NCBI GenBank assembly: GCA_963691655.1
Contig: OY829327.1
Location: 80,922,019-80,986,018 of the forward strand
DNA length: 64,000 nt
Reading direction: 5' to 3'
Source of the DNA: Toxonevra muliebris
Taxonomy: Eukaryota; Arthropoda; Insecta; Diptera; Pallopteridae
The notes under the pieces are model-generated. The model saw only the letters and a list, made by a program, of their open reading frames with translations. It was not told the DNA's origin and ran no database searches. The position numbers were made by a program, and so were the translations under genes. This document shows positions 22,921 through 35,758 of the stretch, piece by piece; positions within the stretch are counted from its first letter, which is position 1, and every line of letters begins with the position of its first letter.

Positions 22921-25009
22921 GCTACTGCTATCGCTGCTGCACACTTGTCACTGTCGGTATTTCTTTAATGCTTATGCTGCTGCCGCTGTTGTTGTGGCTA
23001 TTGCTATTGCTGCTGCACACTTGTACACCTATCAACACAACTAGTCACAAGTTTTAGCCTAAATATATGTACACAATATTTGCAACAACAAACAAACTAT
23101 GTAAGTGCAGTATGCGGTGCGCTCTAATGCACTCCACTTAAATGCTTTAATGTTTTTGGCTATCAGGTGTTGATGTTAGTTCATTTAGTATTTTTTCTTA
23201 AATATTTCAACTATATGGACTTCTTTTTGTTTTCCTTCTTTCTCCTCTTCTTCTGGCAACTGTTGCTTCTTTTATTATATTTCAGTTTCTTCTACTTCTA
23301 CCACCGTTTCTTGTTGGTTTAATGCACTTGCGCTACGTGCAACAGTTGCCACTGTCATCATCATCATCATCATCACCGTTGTTTGTTGCTAGTTGCCAGT
23401 AGTTGGTTGTTTTGCTATTGCTGCTGTCGATACTGTTGATTGCACTTTACAATTCATGCGTTGTTGCTCGCTGAATGTATTGATGTTGCTTCATTGAAGC
23501 TCAGTCAAGTGCATCAAAATTTCATCAACATAGTTTTTTTGTTTTAAATTTTTTTAACTTAATTTTTTTATATTTGTGTATTTATTTATTTATTTTTTTT
23601 TGTGTATGTGTGTGTATGTTTGCATTTTTGATGTGCTGTTGATAGGCTTAGCATTTTTTTTTTTTTTTTTTTTTGGTATCCAGCTTTGAGTTTTTATAAA
23701 ACATTTTTTAATGGAAATTTGTAATGAACAAAAATAAAACATGGAAACACTGAATTCATTGAAGATATTCTCACGATTTGTCGGTTAATTTTTTTATTCG
23801 TTTATTTATTTTTTTTTTTTATTTTTATTATTATTGTTTGTTTGTAGCGAGATAAAAACATTTTTTCTTGATTATTTTTCTATGCAAATATTTAAAATAT
23901 TTTGTTAGCGCTTATTTTTTCATTAAGTTTAAATGTGAAGAAATAAAATTCCAACTAAGATGCCACAACGAAACGATGCTGCCAGATTATTTTCACATTT
24001 TTAAAGCTACAAAAGAATGTCGTTAGTATTAGTAGCTAAACGATAAATATTTTTATTCATACATAAATATGTATATAATAAAATTAAGCATCTTTGCATT
24101 GTAACTTTTTTGATAACTACCAATAGGTAAATTCTTTAGTTTTGTCACAGTAACTGACTTAGACTCTCATAAAAGCTCTGACCTCCTATTTAGATGCTCA
24201 TTTAATGAAGGAATTTTGAAAGAAAACGTCACAAGATGTGAAGATATATATATAAACACTAAGGCCTCGATTTACGTCGTTTTAAACTTTCGTGTTTTCT
24301 AAGTTGTGTTGAAAACATATTTTTCTTCTTTTTTTTATAAATAATAATTTAAATTTCTTAATAATTATATTATTCTGGTGCCTGCCAATTGAAAATCAAC
24401 TTGATGAAAATTACTGAAACACAATATTTTCAAAACGTTGTCTTGTTTTTTAAACAATTTCTGAAAATTTTAACCGGTGATCATTTCAATGAAGTAATAT
24501 TTCACTCACTTATTCCGCTCTGCCTCTCTTCCTTCTCCTTCGTGTACGAAACCAAGCGGTATGGGCTGGCAACTCGTGCGGCCTGTAAGTTGTGCAGATG
24601 TCCTTCAGTTACATATTCTCATACCTTTCCCCTCCTTAGAGCTGCTAGTAATTTAATATATAGCGTCGACGGTAGAACGGGACCGAACTTGCACTCTGAA
24701 AGTCCTCCCGGTTGTTCAAGCGAACCCTTATCGTGTGTATTCAACCTTCGCAACGGTCGTTAAGTTGGCCCGACAGCTTTCTAGTTTCCGCAGTAGTACT
24801 AATCTTCGTCGCTTCTAAGATTCTGGGATAATTTTTTCCTTCATCCAGGTGAGCATTCAGGAGCAAAAACCTGCAGTTTAAAAAGTGTAGTTAGATTGAC
24901 TATTTCATACTATACATATTATGAATAAACGCAATTATCTTTATAGAACCGTATTGATGCCACATCCTCACTATAATTTTAGCTCGTATCTTTTTAATTA
25001 TATCCCAAT
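22921..25009. other. Non-coding stretch with trinucleotide runs
   Basis: No gene recognised. CTGCTG/GTTGTT-rich sequence at 22920-23020 and a (CAT)n run at 23356-23375. Poly-T tracts occur around 23656-23675. A less AT-rich patch at 24520-24780 carries a 124-codon frame with no recognised motif. Confidence 0.4.
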
Positions 25010-25260
25010 TGATTCCAAGTGACTTCCAAGTGGCTCCAAGTGAATTCGAGTGACTTCAAATGATTTCAAGTAACTCCAAGTGACTTCAAGTGATTCCAAG
25101 TAACTTCAAATGACATCAAGTGAGTCCAATGGCCTTCAAATTCCAATTGACTTCAAGTAACTTCAAGTAACTCCCATTCACTGCAAGCCTCTAATTAACT
25201 CCAAGAGACTTTCAGTAACTCCACGTGACTTCAAGTAACCTCAAAGCAGTTTTGAAGTCA
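25010..25260 (+). repeat. 12-bp degenerate array GACTTCAAGTGA
   Basis: About twenty units of ACTCCAAGTG / ACTTCAAGTA / ATTCCAAGTG type, 11-13 bases each, run without interruption. Confidence 0.8.
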
Positions 25261-26699
25261 TAAGATTTGCATTCCCATGACTTAAAAAAAGATTGCATTT
25301 TCCTGACTGCAAAAAACGACTTTTCTAGGGGAATAACCAATCGGTAATCGACGTCTCCCAAAAAAAACATCTAACTGCGTTTTTTATTCTGAAATCAAAT
25401 ATGTTATTCAGTAATTGTAATCATTATTAACTGTGATTTGAAGGTATTACAATTAAATTGAATGCATTCTCTGATATCCACCTTATAAGGTTTAGGTATG
25501 AAAGCAGTCTCTCAAACTCATACTTTGAGATTTCGCCGAGGTCATTCAGGAAAAATAAGTTTAGCTCATTAAGTCCTAATGATGCGTATACGCACAACAT
25601 AGAAGTATATTTTAATGCAGATAAAACAAGTTACCGTAACACGTAATCGCTATCAGAGTCATTCCAACGCAAAGAGAAAAACTTAAAATAAAAAAATTCG
25701 GTAATACCATTTGCTATTTGAATTCGTGACGTGTGATTGAAAATTTTTAATTTTTAATTGGTTTGTTCTCGGACTTAATGGGTTAAGAGCGAGACCTCAT
25801 TCTAGTGAGAGGTGGATAAGTGTAGCTGCAGTAGTGGATTTTGTGTGGGATACGGATCATGGAGAAGTGTGCAAAAACTGGCGAGCTCCCTGTGAAGAAA
25901 GTGGAAAATCTATACCTTCTTTTATTTACAATAAACTACAGAGAATATGCTATTACTTAGGAGTGGGCAATGCCTATGACGGATCTAGGTATAGCTTATT
26001 TATCCACCTTTTTACTACCCTAATTACTCCAGCCTGAGACTTAAACATACTACTTTCCTACCTTCATAGCCTTGAGTATACGCAGCACATATTCCTTTGT
26101 CCAAAAAAGAAACCTGATACACAAAATTTTAACGAAATCGGTTGGTCGGCCGTCCTATAGAAAAATTAGGTGGAGTATAATTTTTCTTTTACTGGAGCTC
26201 CATTTATGGATCGGCAGAAAATTTTGAGCACCAGACGTTTTTAGGTCAAGAAATTCATCCTTGGCCTCTATTTTGATCAAAAAGTATTCCAAAGGGAGCT
26301 CTGGAGCCAGAGTTAAAAAAATTCGAGAAAAGTTAAATATTCTCTTGTACAGGGGCGCTTTTTTTGGATCGACCGATTTTGCTGAAATTTTGTGAACTAA
26401 GGTTTTTTAAGCTAATAAATATAATATATAAATAATATGTAAGTAAAGTTTATATAATTTTATAAAAAATTCATAATTTTTTTTTTTAAACAAAAAGTAT
26501 CAACCGTTGTATTTACTTCGTCTTTTCGAAAAACGCTAAATCTACAGAGTGACAATTGTAAAATGACGCAAGTTTAATACTCTGCAGCAAGCTTTGCCAT
26601 TTACCGTTACTTTATTTTAAAAAGCAAATTCATTCATCATTGGCTTTGCTTTTAATTTCATTTGAATTTTTGTTATTACATTTTGAAATTTCCATAAAA
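25261..26699. other. Non-coding stretch
   Basis: No gene or boundary-defined element. Frames of 60-70 codons here have no recognised motif. Confidence 0.4.
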
Positions 26700-27694
26700 A
26701 TGGACAAGGAAAATATTCGTCGTGAAATTATGAAATTTCATTTGGCAAATTATAGTAGCCGTCAAATTGCAAAGGCTTTAAATTTGTCAAGTCGTACGGC
26801 AGACCGAGCTATTATTCGATATAATGAAACTGGGGGTTTTGGAGATAGAGACCGGGGAAAATTTTCAACAGTTGCCACTACTGGTTTAACAGAAAAAATT
26901 CGTAAACGAATCAAGCGAAATCCAAGGCGCTCAATGAGAAAAATCGCTAAGGAAGTGGGAGTAAACCGTGAAACAGTGCGAATCATTGCAAAATCAAAGC
27001 TTAATCTTAAGCCGTACAAGCTCCGAAAAGCTCAAGATCTGACACAAAAAAAGAAAGATTTGCGACTGCAAAGATGCAAGGCGTGTTAAAAAATGTTGAA
27101 AATATCTTGTTTACAGATGAAAAAATTTTCACGGTTGAACAACATTTCAATGCGCAAAATGACCGAATGTGGCTAACATCATCATCGCAACAAAATAGGA
27201 CTGCTGGCCGAGTTCAAAAGCCAGCTTCCGTTATGGTATGGGCTGGAGTTTCCGCTAATGCCAGAACCCCTCTAATATTCGTTGAAGAGGGTGTTAAAAT
27301 TGACCAGGTTGTTTATCGGAGCATTTTAAATGAACATGTTCTTCCCTGGGCCCAAGATACATTTGGAAATGAAAACTGGACTTTCCAGCAAGATTCTGCA
27401 CCTTCCCACATGGCAAAATTAACGCAAACATGGATAAAAGACAATTTTTCTGGATTCATAACATCTCAAGAATGGCCACCATACTCCCCAGACTTGAATC
27501 CAATGGACTACTCTATTTGGAGTATTTTAGAGAGTAAGGCTTGTGCATTTCAACACTACAGTCTGGAGTCGCTGACAAATTCATTAGAGAAAGCCTGGAC
27601 CGAAATTGATCAGGAAGTCCTGCGGCGAACAGTCCTACGATTTCCGGATCGATTGAAGGCATGTGTGCAGGCTAAAGGAGGTTATATTGAATGA
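26700..27694 (+). pseudogene. maT-like (DD37D) Tc1/mariner transposase with one frameshift
   Basis: The frame starts at ATG 26700 (MDKENIRREI). The N-terminal paired-like HTH includes SSRQIAKALNLSSRTADRAI, and a second HTH includes RSMRKIAKEVGVNRETV. The frame stops at 27087-27089, but the catalytic half continues in another frame from 27074. There the triad lies in ILFTDEKIF, FQQDSAPSHM and SPDLNPMDYSIW. The second and third Asp are separated by 37 residues, so the type is DD37D, as in maT elements. Apart from one small indel near 27085 the protein is about 330 residues, essentially full length, which implies recent loss. Terminal inverted repeats were not identified with confidence. Confidence 0.9.
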
Positions 27695-27783
27695 GGTGGG
27701 GTTCAAATGAATGCTTATATATTCAGCAATGTTAACACTTAATTGTACTTAATGGAAGTACGTCCTTTTGAAAATAACTGCTG

Positions 27784-28460
27784 AACTGCTGGGTCCTATT
27801 TTGTTTTTGTTGTTTATTAATGATCTTCCATCTGTTATCAAGCACTCTAAAATATTAATGTTCGCTGATGATGTGAAATTATTTAAGTCTTACAACGAAA
27901 TAGAAGGTCAAAATTTACTGCGATCTGATCTTTTGGCATTAAATAATTGGTGCCACTGTAATTTAATGTCTTTATACCTAAAAAAAATGTAAGTTCATGG
28001 GTTTTTCTAGAAGGCAACCTATTTTTTCTAGGTATGGATTAGATGATCACGAGTTGGAGCAGGTTTTTTCGTTCGTTGACCTAGGTGTCACAATGGACAC
28101 CAAATTAACTTTTAATTTACATATCAACTCAACTATTAATAAGGCTAAGGGTATCCTTGGTTTTGTTAAAAGATGGTCTAAAAAATTTAACCATCCATAT
28201 GTCACGAAATCACTTTACACTGCACTTGTAAGACCAGTTCTGGAGTATGGTACTGCTGTGCGGAGCCTTCAGTACAACTGTTATGCTGATAAGTTGGAAT
28301 CTGTGCAAAAACAGTTCCTCTTGTTTGCTCTACGTTCGTTACACTGGAGTCCATCACAGCACCTCCCTCCTTATGAACAACGGTTAAAACTTATAAGCTT
28401 GCCAACTCTTCGGAGCAGAAGAGTAATGCTAAATGTGATGTTTTTGACTAAAATAATTAA
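27784..28460 (+). mobile_element. Jockey-like LINE fragment (RT palm to thumb)
   Basis: Starts abruptly within the RT at LLGPILFLLFINDLP (27786), followed by the catalytic FADDVKLF and NWCHCNLM. A small frameshift at 27992 leads to LGVTMDTKLTFNLHI, then KAKGILGFVKRW, LYTALVRPVLEYGT and LRSLHW. Ends abruptly after LRSRRVMLNVMFLTK, so both ends are truncated. It lies only about 90 bases downstream of the maT-like transposase stop codon. Confidence 0.88.
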
Positions 28461-28999
28461 ATGGTTATATTCATTTATAATTAAATTTTCTTAATCGTTA
28501 AACAGCTGATGATTACTAATAATCTGTAGCTGTAAAGAAGACCAAATAGAGATTTATTCTCCCCAATCAGCGCTTTATCAGGGCATTCCGGAATGCATCT
28601 GAATCGGTCACCAAATCCGTACGTCATGCGGATGTGCCCCTCGTGCGGATGGGCGGGTAAGTGGGTCCGTTGGGATTCGTTCGTAAAAAAAAAAAAAAAT
28701 AAAAAAAAATGTGTGCGTCACTTTACGATTGTCACCCTGTATTCCCTCTAATGTGCACAGCAAAATAAATGTGCCAACTAGAATTGGAAACTTTGGTATA
28801 CAGTCAAATTTGTCAGCTTTTCTCACTACATAGTAAATATTTTATGTTGGACAAGTGGGCGTGGCACCTTCCATACATAAAAAATATACGGATTAACATA
28901 CCTTCAGAGCTATGCTAAGTAGATTGGAGAAATTCGATGTATGGATAAATTCAATGTATGTATTTTATATACAAAAATTTCCTAATAAGAGCAAACGGT
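28461..28999. other. Non-coding stretch with poly-A tract
   Basis: A GC-richer segment (28565-28680) ends in an A-rich tract at 28685-28710, which could be the 3' end of an unrecognised retroposed sequence. No gene. Confidence 0.35.
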
Positions 29000-29670
29000 G
29001 GAAAAATGCTTGTCAAAAATAGAGAAATTGCTTGCAAAAGTGTCAAAATGCTTGTCAATAGTAGGAAAATGCTTGTCGACAATGGAAGAATGCTTAGAAA
29101 ACGGGTAAATTCTTGTCAAAATATGGGAAAATGCTTGTCAAATACTGAAAAATACTTGTCAAAAATGGGGGAATGCCTAAAAAAATGGGGAAATGTGAGG
29201 AAATGTTTGCCAGATATGGGAAGGTGCTTGCCAAAAGATGGGGCAATGATAGTCAAAATAAAGAAAATACTTGTCAAAAATAGGAGAATGTTTAAAAAAA
29301 TGGAAAAACATGTCAAATATAGGAAGGAGCTTGTTAAAATATGGCAAAATCATTGTTAAAAATAGGGGAATGCTTGTAAAAGTGAGAAAATGCCTGTCAA
29401 AAATGGGAGAATACTTTGACAAAAATTAAAGAAAGTCTAAAAAAAATTTGAAAATATGAGGAGTAGTTTGTCAAAAATGTGAAAATGCGTGTCAAAAAAC
29501 AAGAAAATGATTACTAAAAAAAGGAGAATGCTTGTAAAAGTGTCAAAAATGCGAAAATAGTTCTCAAAAATGGGAGAATGCTGAAAAAAAATGGGGGAGT
29601 GCGTATAGAAATATCGAGAAATGCTTGTCAAAATTTAGATAATCCTTGTCAAAAATGTGAAAATGATTTT
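29000..29670 (+). repeat. Degenerate ~21-bp array GCTTGTCAAAAATGGGAAAAT
   Basis: About thirty units whose core is AATGCTTGTCAAAAAT plus GGGAAAAT, varying between 18 and 33 bases. Open frames on both strands are by-products of the period being close to a multiple of three. Confidence 0.85.
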
Positions 29671-29839
29671 CTGAATTTATATGTATGTAAATTGCCCTGG
29701 TAGTGGAACTCTTGAACTCAATGAAGATCGTTGGAATTAGATACGTTCATGGAAAAATTTAATTAAATATTCGAACAAAATTGAAGATAAATCTAAAATT
29801 CATGAAAAAAAGTTGACAACCATTTCGCCATTTTCGGCA

Positions 29840-30050
29840 AGTATTTCTCTACTTTTAGAGAAGCATTTTTCCATTTTTAACAAGCTTTTCCCACCACTTT
29901 GAAAAGTGTGTGTTTTCTTATTTTTGACAAAAAGTAGAAGCATCTTATTCACAAGCAATTTTCCATTTTTGACCAGCATTCTCTCATTCTCGATAAGAAT
30001 TTTCGATTTTTGACAAAGGTTTCTCGATTTTTGACAACTTTTTTTTATCT
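29840..30050 (-). repeat. Inverted partner of the ~21-bp array
   Basis: Repeats here read ATTTTTGACAAGCATTTTCC and similar, the reverse complement of the array at 29000-29670, about 170 bases away. Units are more diverged. The two arrays together could form a long imperfect hairpin. Confidence 0.75.
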
Positions 30051-31986
30051 GTGGTAAACTTTGATTTTAAATTTTAAAATTAAAACTTTTTAGTGTGAAA
30101 GAAAAAAACTGAAAGTTCTAAAAAATTTAAAATAAAAAAATTATAAATTGTTCGTGCATATTTTTATCTGCTCCCGTTATTCTAACTGAAGTTACACACT
30201 CGACCGATTTTTACGAATTTATTGATTATTGATCAAGCTATTCGCAAGAGATTTACTTCATTTGCAGTATTTCTGCAGACACAAAGGAAATGAGATAGTA
30301 TTTAAGTTTTGTATTTAACCGAACCGTCCCAGGAGGCAAGTTCTCAAATCAAATTTTAAAAAGTCTATAAGTAATGATATTTTTATAGTTTTTAACCATA
30401 TTGATTAAAAAATGTGGAGAGTTCTGAAAACGACAGACCACCTTGCGATATTAAAATAATTCAATAATTCAACTATCATTCGATTGATTCTTAAGATGAA
30501 TCACTAAAACTGTTTTTTTTTTTTTCATTTCAAAAAAACATAGAAGAATTTCATGTATAGCCATTATTATTTTTCTCTTTCCTCTAATGAAATGAAAAGT
30601 TATTTTCCACATGTTGGTAGTTAAATGCCTTCAATCTCTTGAGTTGAAATATAAACTTTGGGACGAACAAATCAAATATCTTTATGATTTTACAAGTAAT
30701 TGCTTTTAGAAGTAATTGCTTTTACCAGTAATAGCTATATAATCGTAAAATTACTAACAATATAATTACGAAAGAAAATTTTATAATATTTTGATTTATT
30801 AACATTTTATTAACCAATTTCCTATATTAATCTGTAAGTACTTTATAAAAGCTGCAATTATAACACTTCAATAAAAAAAAAAACACAGAAAATTTCCAAA
30901 TAAAATATTAGATAGGATTGTAGGATTGAATACTCATAAAGTTTTGTTGCACTTTGCATTTCAATTTCTATTACGTTTTTCTTCTTATTTTTTTCTTTCT
31001 TTTCTATTTTCGGATTAACGTTTTGGTTTAACGTTTAGTACCGCAATACTTAATCATCATAATAAAGTTATTTATTTGCAACAGCTGCAAGCCAACAATA
31101 TAACTGAGCAAAAAAAACATGAAGAAAATTTAATGATAACACACAGACAAACACACACAAACACACACAATTGCATTGAAACCGGCATATCCTGTTGCAA
31201 AGCAATTTATTAAATATTGCAAATTTGATTATCTTTCAGTTACGACGACTGAACTCTGACAGTGTTGCTGGCTACTCTTTTTCATCTCTCAACTTCACAT
31301 ATATATATATTTTTTTATTTATATGTAAACAAAATATAACAGAAAATTTGTCAGCATCAGCATTAACCCGAAAACTAGATAAAAAAAACAGAAACGCAAC
31401 GAAATAGCATAAATTTTGTTGGATTGCAGCGGTAATAGTAACAGCAACAGCAACATCAACAGCGCGTGATATTGCGGCAGCAACCAATTGCTACTGCTGA
31501 TGCTAATCATTTATGTTGCTTCAATTGAGGAAATTCTCTTGTGAATGATGCTAATGCTAAAAGCAAAAACAACAGCAACAGCAAATCGAAATATATGCAA
31601 TAAATGATCATTTACGATAAGCATTCAAAAGTAGCAAGTTCGTTGTTTAAGTCTTTCGTTTAAAAAGCAGCAGCAGAAAAAAAAATATGCAGATTTTCAT
31701 TTCATTCATTTCTTACTATGATTATCATTATTATTATTATTATGATTTTATGTTAATAGCTAAAAAGCAGAGAAGCGTTAAAAAGAAGCAGATAGAAGAT
31801 AAAATTTAATCGAAAAATAAAGATAAGCATTTTTATCAATACACAAAATCATAAATGAATGAATTCATGAATGATTCGGATTTTACTCAATGGCTTCAAT
31901 GAATTCAGCTGACTGTTTGCCTGTTGGTTAGTTAGTTGGCTAACACGCTAACTATTGACTATTATTTGATTTTAAAGCTTGACTGC

Positions 31987-32020
<34 letters not shown>

Positions 32021-32956
32021 AAACTCCTGCTACTCACTCACTCTCAAGGGACTTAAGCGCAACTAAGCGTTTCTTTTAAGCTTTTTGAATGAATTGTTAA
32101 GAAAATATATAATTCCATTGATCCATTGGCATCACATAAAACTTTGACTCTGACTGGCTGTGTCTGTGACTCTTTAGCGTGTTTAGTTGTGGCTATGCTA
32201 TGAAAAAGCGCAAAGATCGATTGACTTTTTCAGTTCAATGCGTAGAACTACAAAAGAAAAGCAAAAACAAAAAAAACAAAAAAATACATGATGGATAAAA
32301 AATGTTGTGCTGTTGATGATGATGCTGTTGTTATTGGTGGCTCATGCTGGCAGCAAAATTTTTCATTGTATGTAATTTTTACAATTTATTTTTTTCTTTT
32401 TAATATAAATTCATTTCATTCAATACAATTTCAAATGAATTGAATAATTTTAATTGCACACATCGGAAAAAAAAGACGGAGTTATGTGGATTTGATTTTT
32501 ATAATAATTTTTGCTTTGTTTCTTTAACGGTTATGCTGTTGTTGTTATTGGAACGTTGATGTTGGAATGTTACGTTTGTGAATTAAAGTTTGTAACGATT
32601 TAATCAAAAAACAAAGTAGTTATTAATACTATACATACATGAAAATCCTTGTACAGAAAAATTAGGTTAACTGTATTTAAATGAAATTAACTAGAAATCG
32701 TTTATATTTGCATACATCTATTTTAAACACATTGAGCTACATTGAATATATGGTGATAATGTTTAAAATATTGTAATAAAAGTATTAAATTTTTAAATTC
32801 TATGTGTCATAGAAAAATGCAACTAGAGTAAATTTCAATGAAATACAAAACATTTTGAAAACAATTTCGCTTGTCAGAGTCCTATGAAATGATTTAAATA
32901 AAAACATCAGCTAGCCTTGGAATAATTTTCCTTACTGAAATCTACTTCTACATAGG
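30051..32956. other. Non-coding stretch with microsatellites
   Basis: No gene. (AC)n-type runs near 31140-31170, CAGCAACA-type runs near 31440-31460, and TTATTATTA near 31729-31743. Confidence 0.45.
31985..32020 (+). repeat. (TG)n microsatellite
   Basis: About fifteen TG units with one interruption (GTGTGTTTGTGTG). Confidence 0.9.
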
Positions 32957-34240
32957 TATTGGGAGTATGAATGTATAAACTCGTAATTGTGACGAACTTC
33001 ATATCTATCATACGCGCCATTTTTGTTTGACATTGACAGCTATTCTATCTCGAAGAGCGCCAAAAATACTATGAGAAATAATTTATGATCTGTCAAATAA
33101 TTTACATAGTTTTACAAAAGTGTTTCACTATAGCTGAAAATGTCGAATTTCGTGCCAACAAAACAACATTTGCGGGAAGTTTCAATTTGCTTCTTCTATT
33201 TAAAGAAAAACGCAACTGAGGCACATCGTTTACCCACTGAAGCTTATCCTGACTGTGCTATAGACGTTAGAATGTGTCAGGTGTGGTATGCCCGTTTTAA
33301 AAGTGGTGATTTTGATGTTGAAGACAGGGAACGTTCAGGCGGCCCGAAAAAGTTCGAAGATGGAGAATTGAAGGCATTACTCGAAGAAGATTCATGTCAA
33401 AAGCAACAAGAACTTGCAGAATCTTTAGAAGTTGATCAATCAACCATTTCTAAACGATTAAAAGCATTGTGAATGATTCCAAAAGCAAGAAAATTGGGTG
33501 CCGTACGAATTGAAGCCGAGAGACGTCGAACGACGATTTTTCACATGTGAACTGCTGATTGAACGACAGAAAAGAAAGGGTTTTCTGCATCGTATTGTGA
33601 CTGGCGATGTAAAGTGGATACGTTACGATAACCTAAAGCCTAAAAACTCATGGGGACCTAGGACCCGGACATGCATCAACATCAACGGCAAAGCCGAACA
33701 TCCATGGATCCAAGCTCATGCTGTGTATTTGGTGGGATATGAAAGGAGTCGTGTAATATGAGCTGTTGAAACCGAATGAAACGATCACTGGCGACCGCTA
33801 CGGACTACAATTGATGCGTTTGAGCCGAGCATTAAAGGATAAGAGGCCAGAATATGAGAATAGACACGAGAATGCTCGGTCGCATGTTGCAAGGCAAGTA
33901 AAAACATACTTAGAAACGCTGAAATGGGAAGTGCTACCCCACCCGCCGTATTCTCCAGACATTGCTCCTTCTCATTACCACTTGTTCCGATCGATGATAC
34001 ATGGCCTGGCTGAACAGCACTTCCGTTCTTTCGATGAACTCAAAAAAGGGGTCGATTCGTGGATAGCCTCAAAAGATGAGGAGTTCTTTCGACGTGGAAT
34101 CCGTATGCTACCAGAAAGATGGGAAAAGGTTGTGGCTAACGATGGACAATACTTTAAAGAATAAATTTATAATTACTTTTTCACAATAAATGTCCAAATT
34201 ACGAAAAAAAATAGGAGTTTATACATTCATACTCCCAATA
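32957..34240 (+). mobile_element. Complete mariner (DD34D) element, inactive
   Basis: Perfect 24-bp terminal inverted repeats lie at 32959-32982 (begins TTGGGAGTATGAATG) and 34215-34238. TA dinucleotides at 32957-32958 and 34239-34240 are the target duplication. Length between the TAs is 1280 bp, the standard mariner size. The transposase (33140-34164) is broken in three frames. Identical repeats with a decayed gene suggest that it was mobilised in trans or lost function recently. Confidence 0.96.
33140..34164 (+). pseudogene. mariner transposase pseudogene, mauritiana/mellifera-like
   Basis: ATG 33140 starts MSNFVPTKQHLRE, colinear with Mos1-type transposases. The helix-turn-helix half includes WYARFKSGDFDVEDRERSG and SLEVDQSTISKRLKAL and ends at a TGA at 33470. 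Two further frames continue: LHRIVTGDVKWIRYD (first Asp present) and then the C-terminal half with YSPDIAPSHYHLFRSM and MLPERWEKVVANDGQYF. The second catalytic Asp is Glu in HENARSHVA and the third is His in PSHYHL, so catalysis is lost besides the two frameshifts. Spacing of the two positions is 34, as in mariners. Confidence 0.93.
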
Positions 34241-35758
34241 CTAAATCTAAATCATTTGGTTTTCGATAATTGAAGTTTAAGAAGACAAGTATGTTAAAAA
34301 ACTAACAAAAAAATATCTTAATAAAAAAAAAAAAAAAAAAAAAACTGAGATATTAATTTATAAGATATTGGGACATTTTTATTAGATTGAATGATTTATT
34401 GCATGCAGCAATATTTGAAGTATTAATCATAAGCTAGCCACTCATCATTAACCACAGAACAGAAATCAAAAAATCGCAATATCTTATAATAAAAAAAAAA
34501 AATATAAATAAATTACACAGATTTTCTTACGCAATACAATAGAGATAGATATGACTAATTTAGTGAAGCAACTAACTGCTCCATAAATGCAATTGAATTC
34601 AATTATTTTAGGTATACAATTGTACGCACATACATGCATAAATGGACAGCTATACAGTAATCCCCGACTAACTTCATCAACATAAATATGAGTTAATTGC
34701 CGGCACAATTGAACAAAATTCTTGAGAATTTCAGTAAACAATTTTAAACAGAAACAACAAAATCTTTAACACTTACTATTCAAGTAAGGACTAATATTCT
34801 AGGGATTACTTTATTCACATTTCTAAGTATGGCATGTCAAGTGCAGCAGCTACTGAATATTTTAGCTTCAGGAGAAGATCGAATGAGGCTGTAACAGGTC
34901 AGTGTGTATACAATGTGTGTATGTATATATTAAAATTTAATTTAACTCATACTTAGATTTCAGCAACGCACGTTCATGTTCATGTATAACACTATAGTCA
35001 CTCTCCCCTTCCCCTTCCCCTCCATCAATTCATCCCGATCCATCTTGGCTAATAAGTTTCAAAATTGGAAAATTCTTCACTGTAGCACTGTAGCAATTTG
35101 TCCTCTTTTTATGTTGTATGAAGCACACAACTCTTTAGTTGTTTGCTTATATTTTCTTTATATGCTTTCATAAGTTTTGTTGTTTTAACTGAAAAAAAAA
35201 AAAATTATGTTAGTAGTCAAATATTTGATTAGCAGCTTGTGGTTTAACTACGTAGTAGATACAAAACTCAAATTATATACTAAGATGAGGAGGAGGCTGC
35301 CGTTGCTGCTACCGCTATAGATGAAGAAGCTTCAAAAAAGCTACAGCACCAGAAACATCAGAAAAAAGAGGCTGCGGAATCATTGCAAGCAAATTGCAAT
35401 TACATACAAGTTGCACACACTTACTTACTAACAATATTGTATGAAAAATTTTGTATTATGAAAATTATATTGTGTGGGAAGCAAATATGAATATTGCAGC
35501 AGCCAGCCTAGGAATTTATGCGGTTTGCTTAAGAAAAAAAAACAACAACAACAACAACAAATAGGAAATCAGCACATCAATTTAATTTGTATACAAGATT
35601 CTGTGTAGTTATAAACAAGTATATTGAGTTAATAAATTTCTTCAAATTAATAAACTATTTTTTAAGTAATTTAGGCATTTGATTTAATATACGCAAATAA
35701 AATGCAATGGCATTGCTCTCTATTATGACTCTCTTGAAGAGCGCTATGTTGTCATTTG
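34241..35758. other. AT-rich non-coding stretch
   Basis: No gene. Long A runs at 34323-34344 and (CAA)n at 35551-35570. Confidence 0.45.

Noticed and set aside
28958..29631. Several long frames on both strands
   Set aside because: By-products of the ~21-bp array whose period is a multiple of three.
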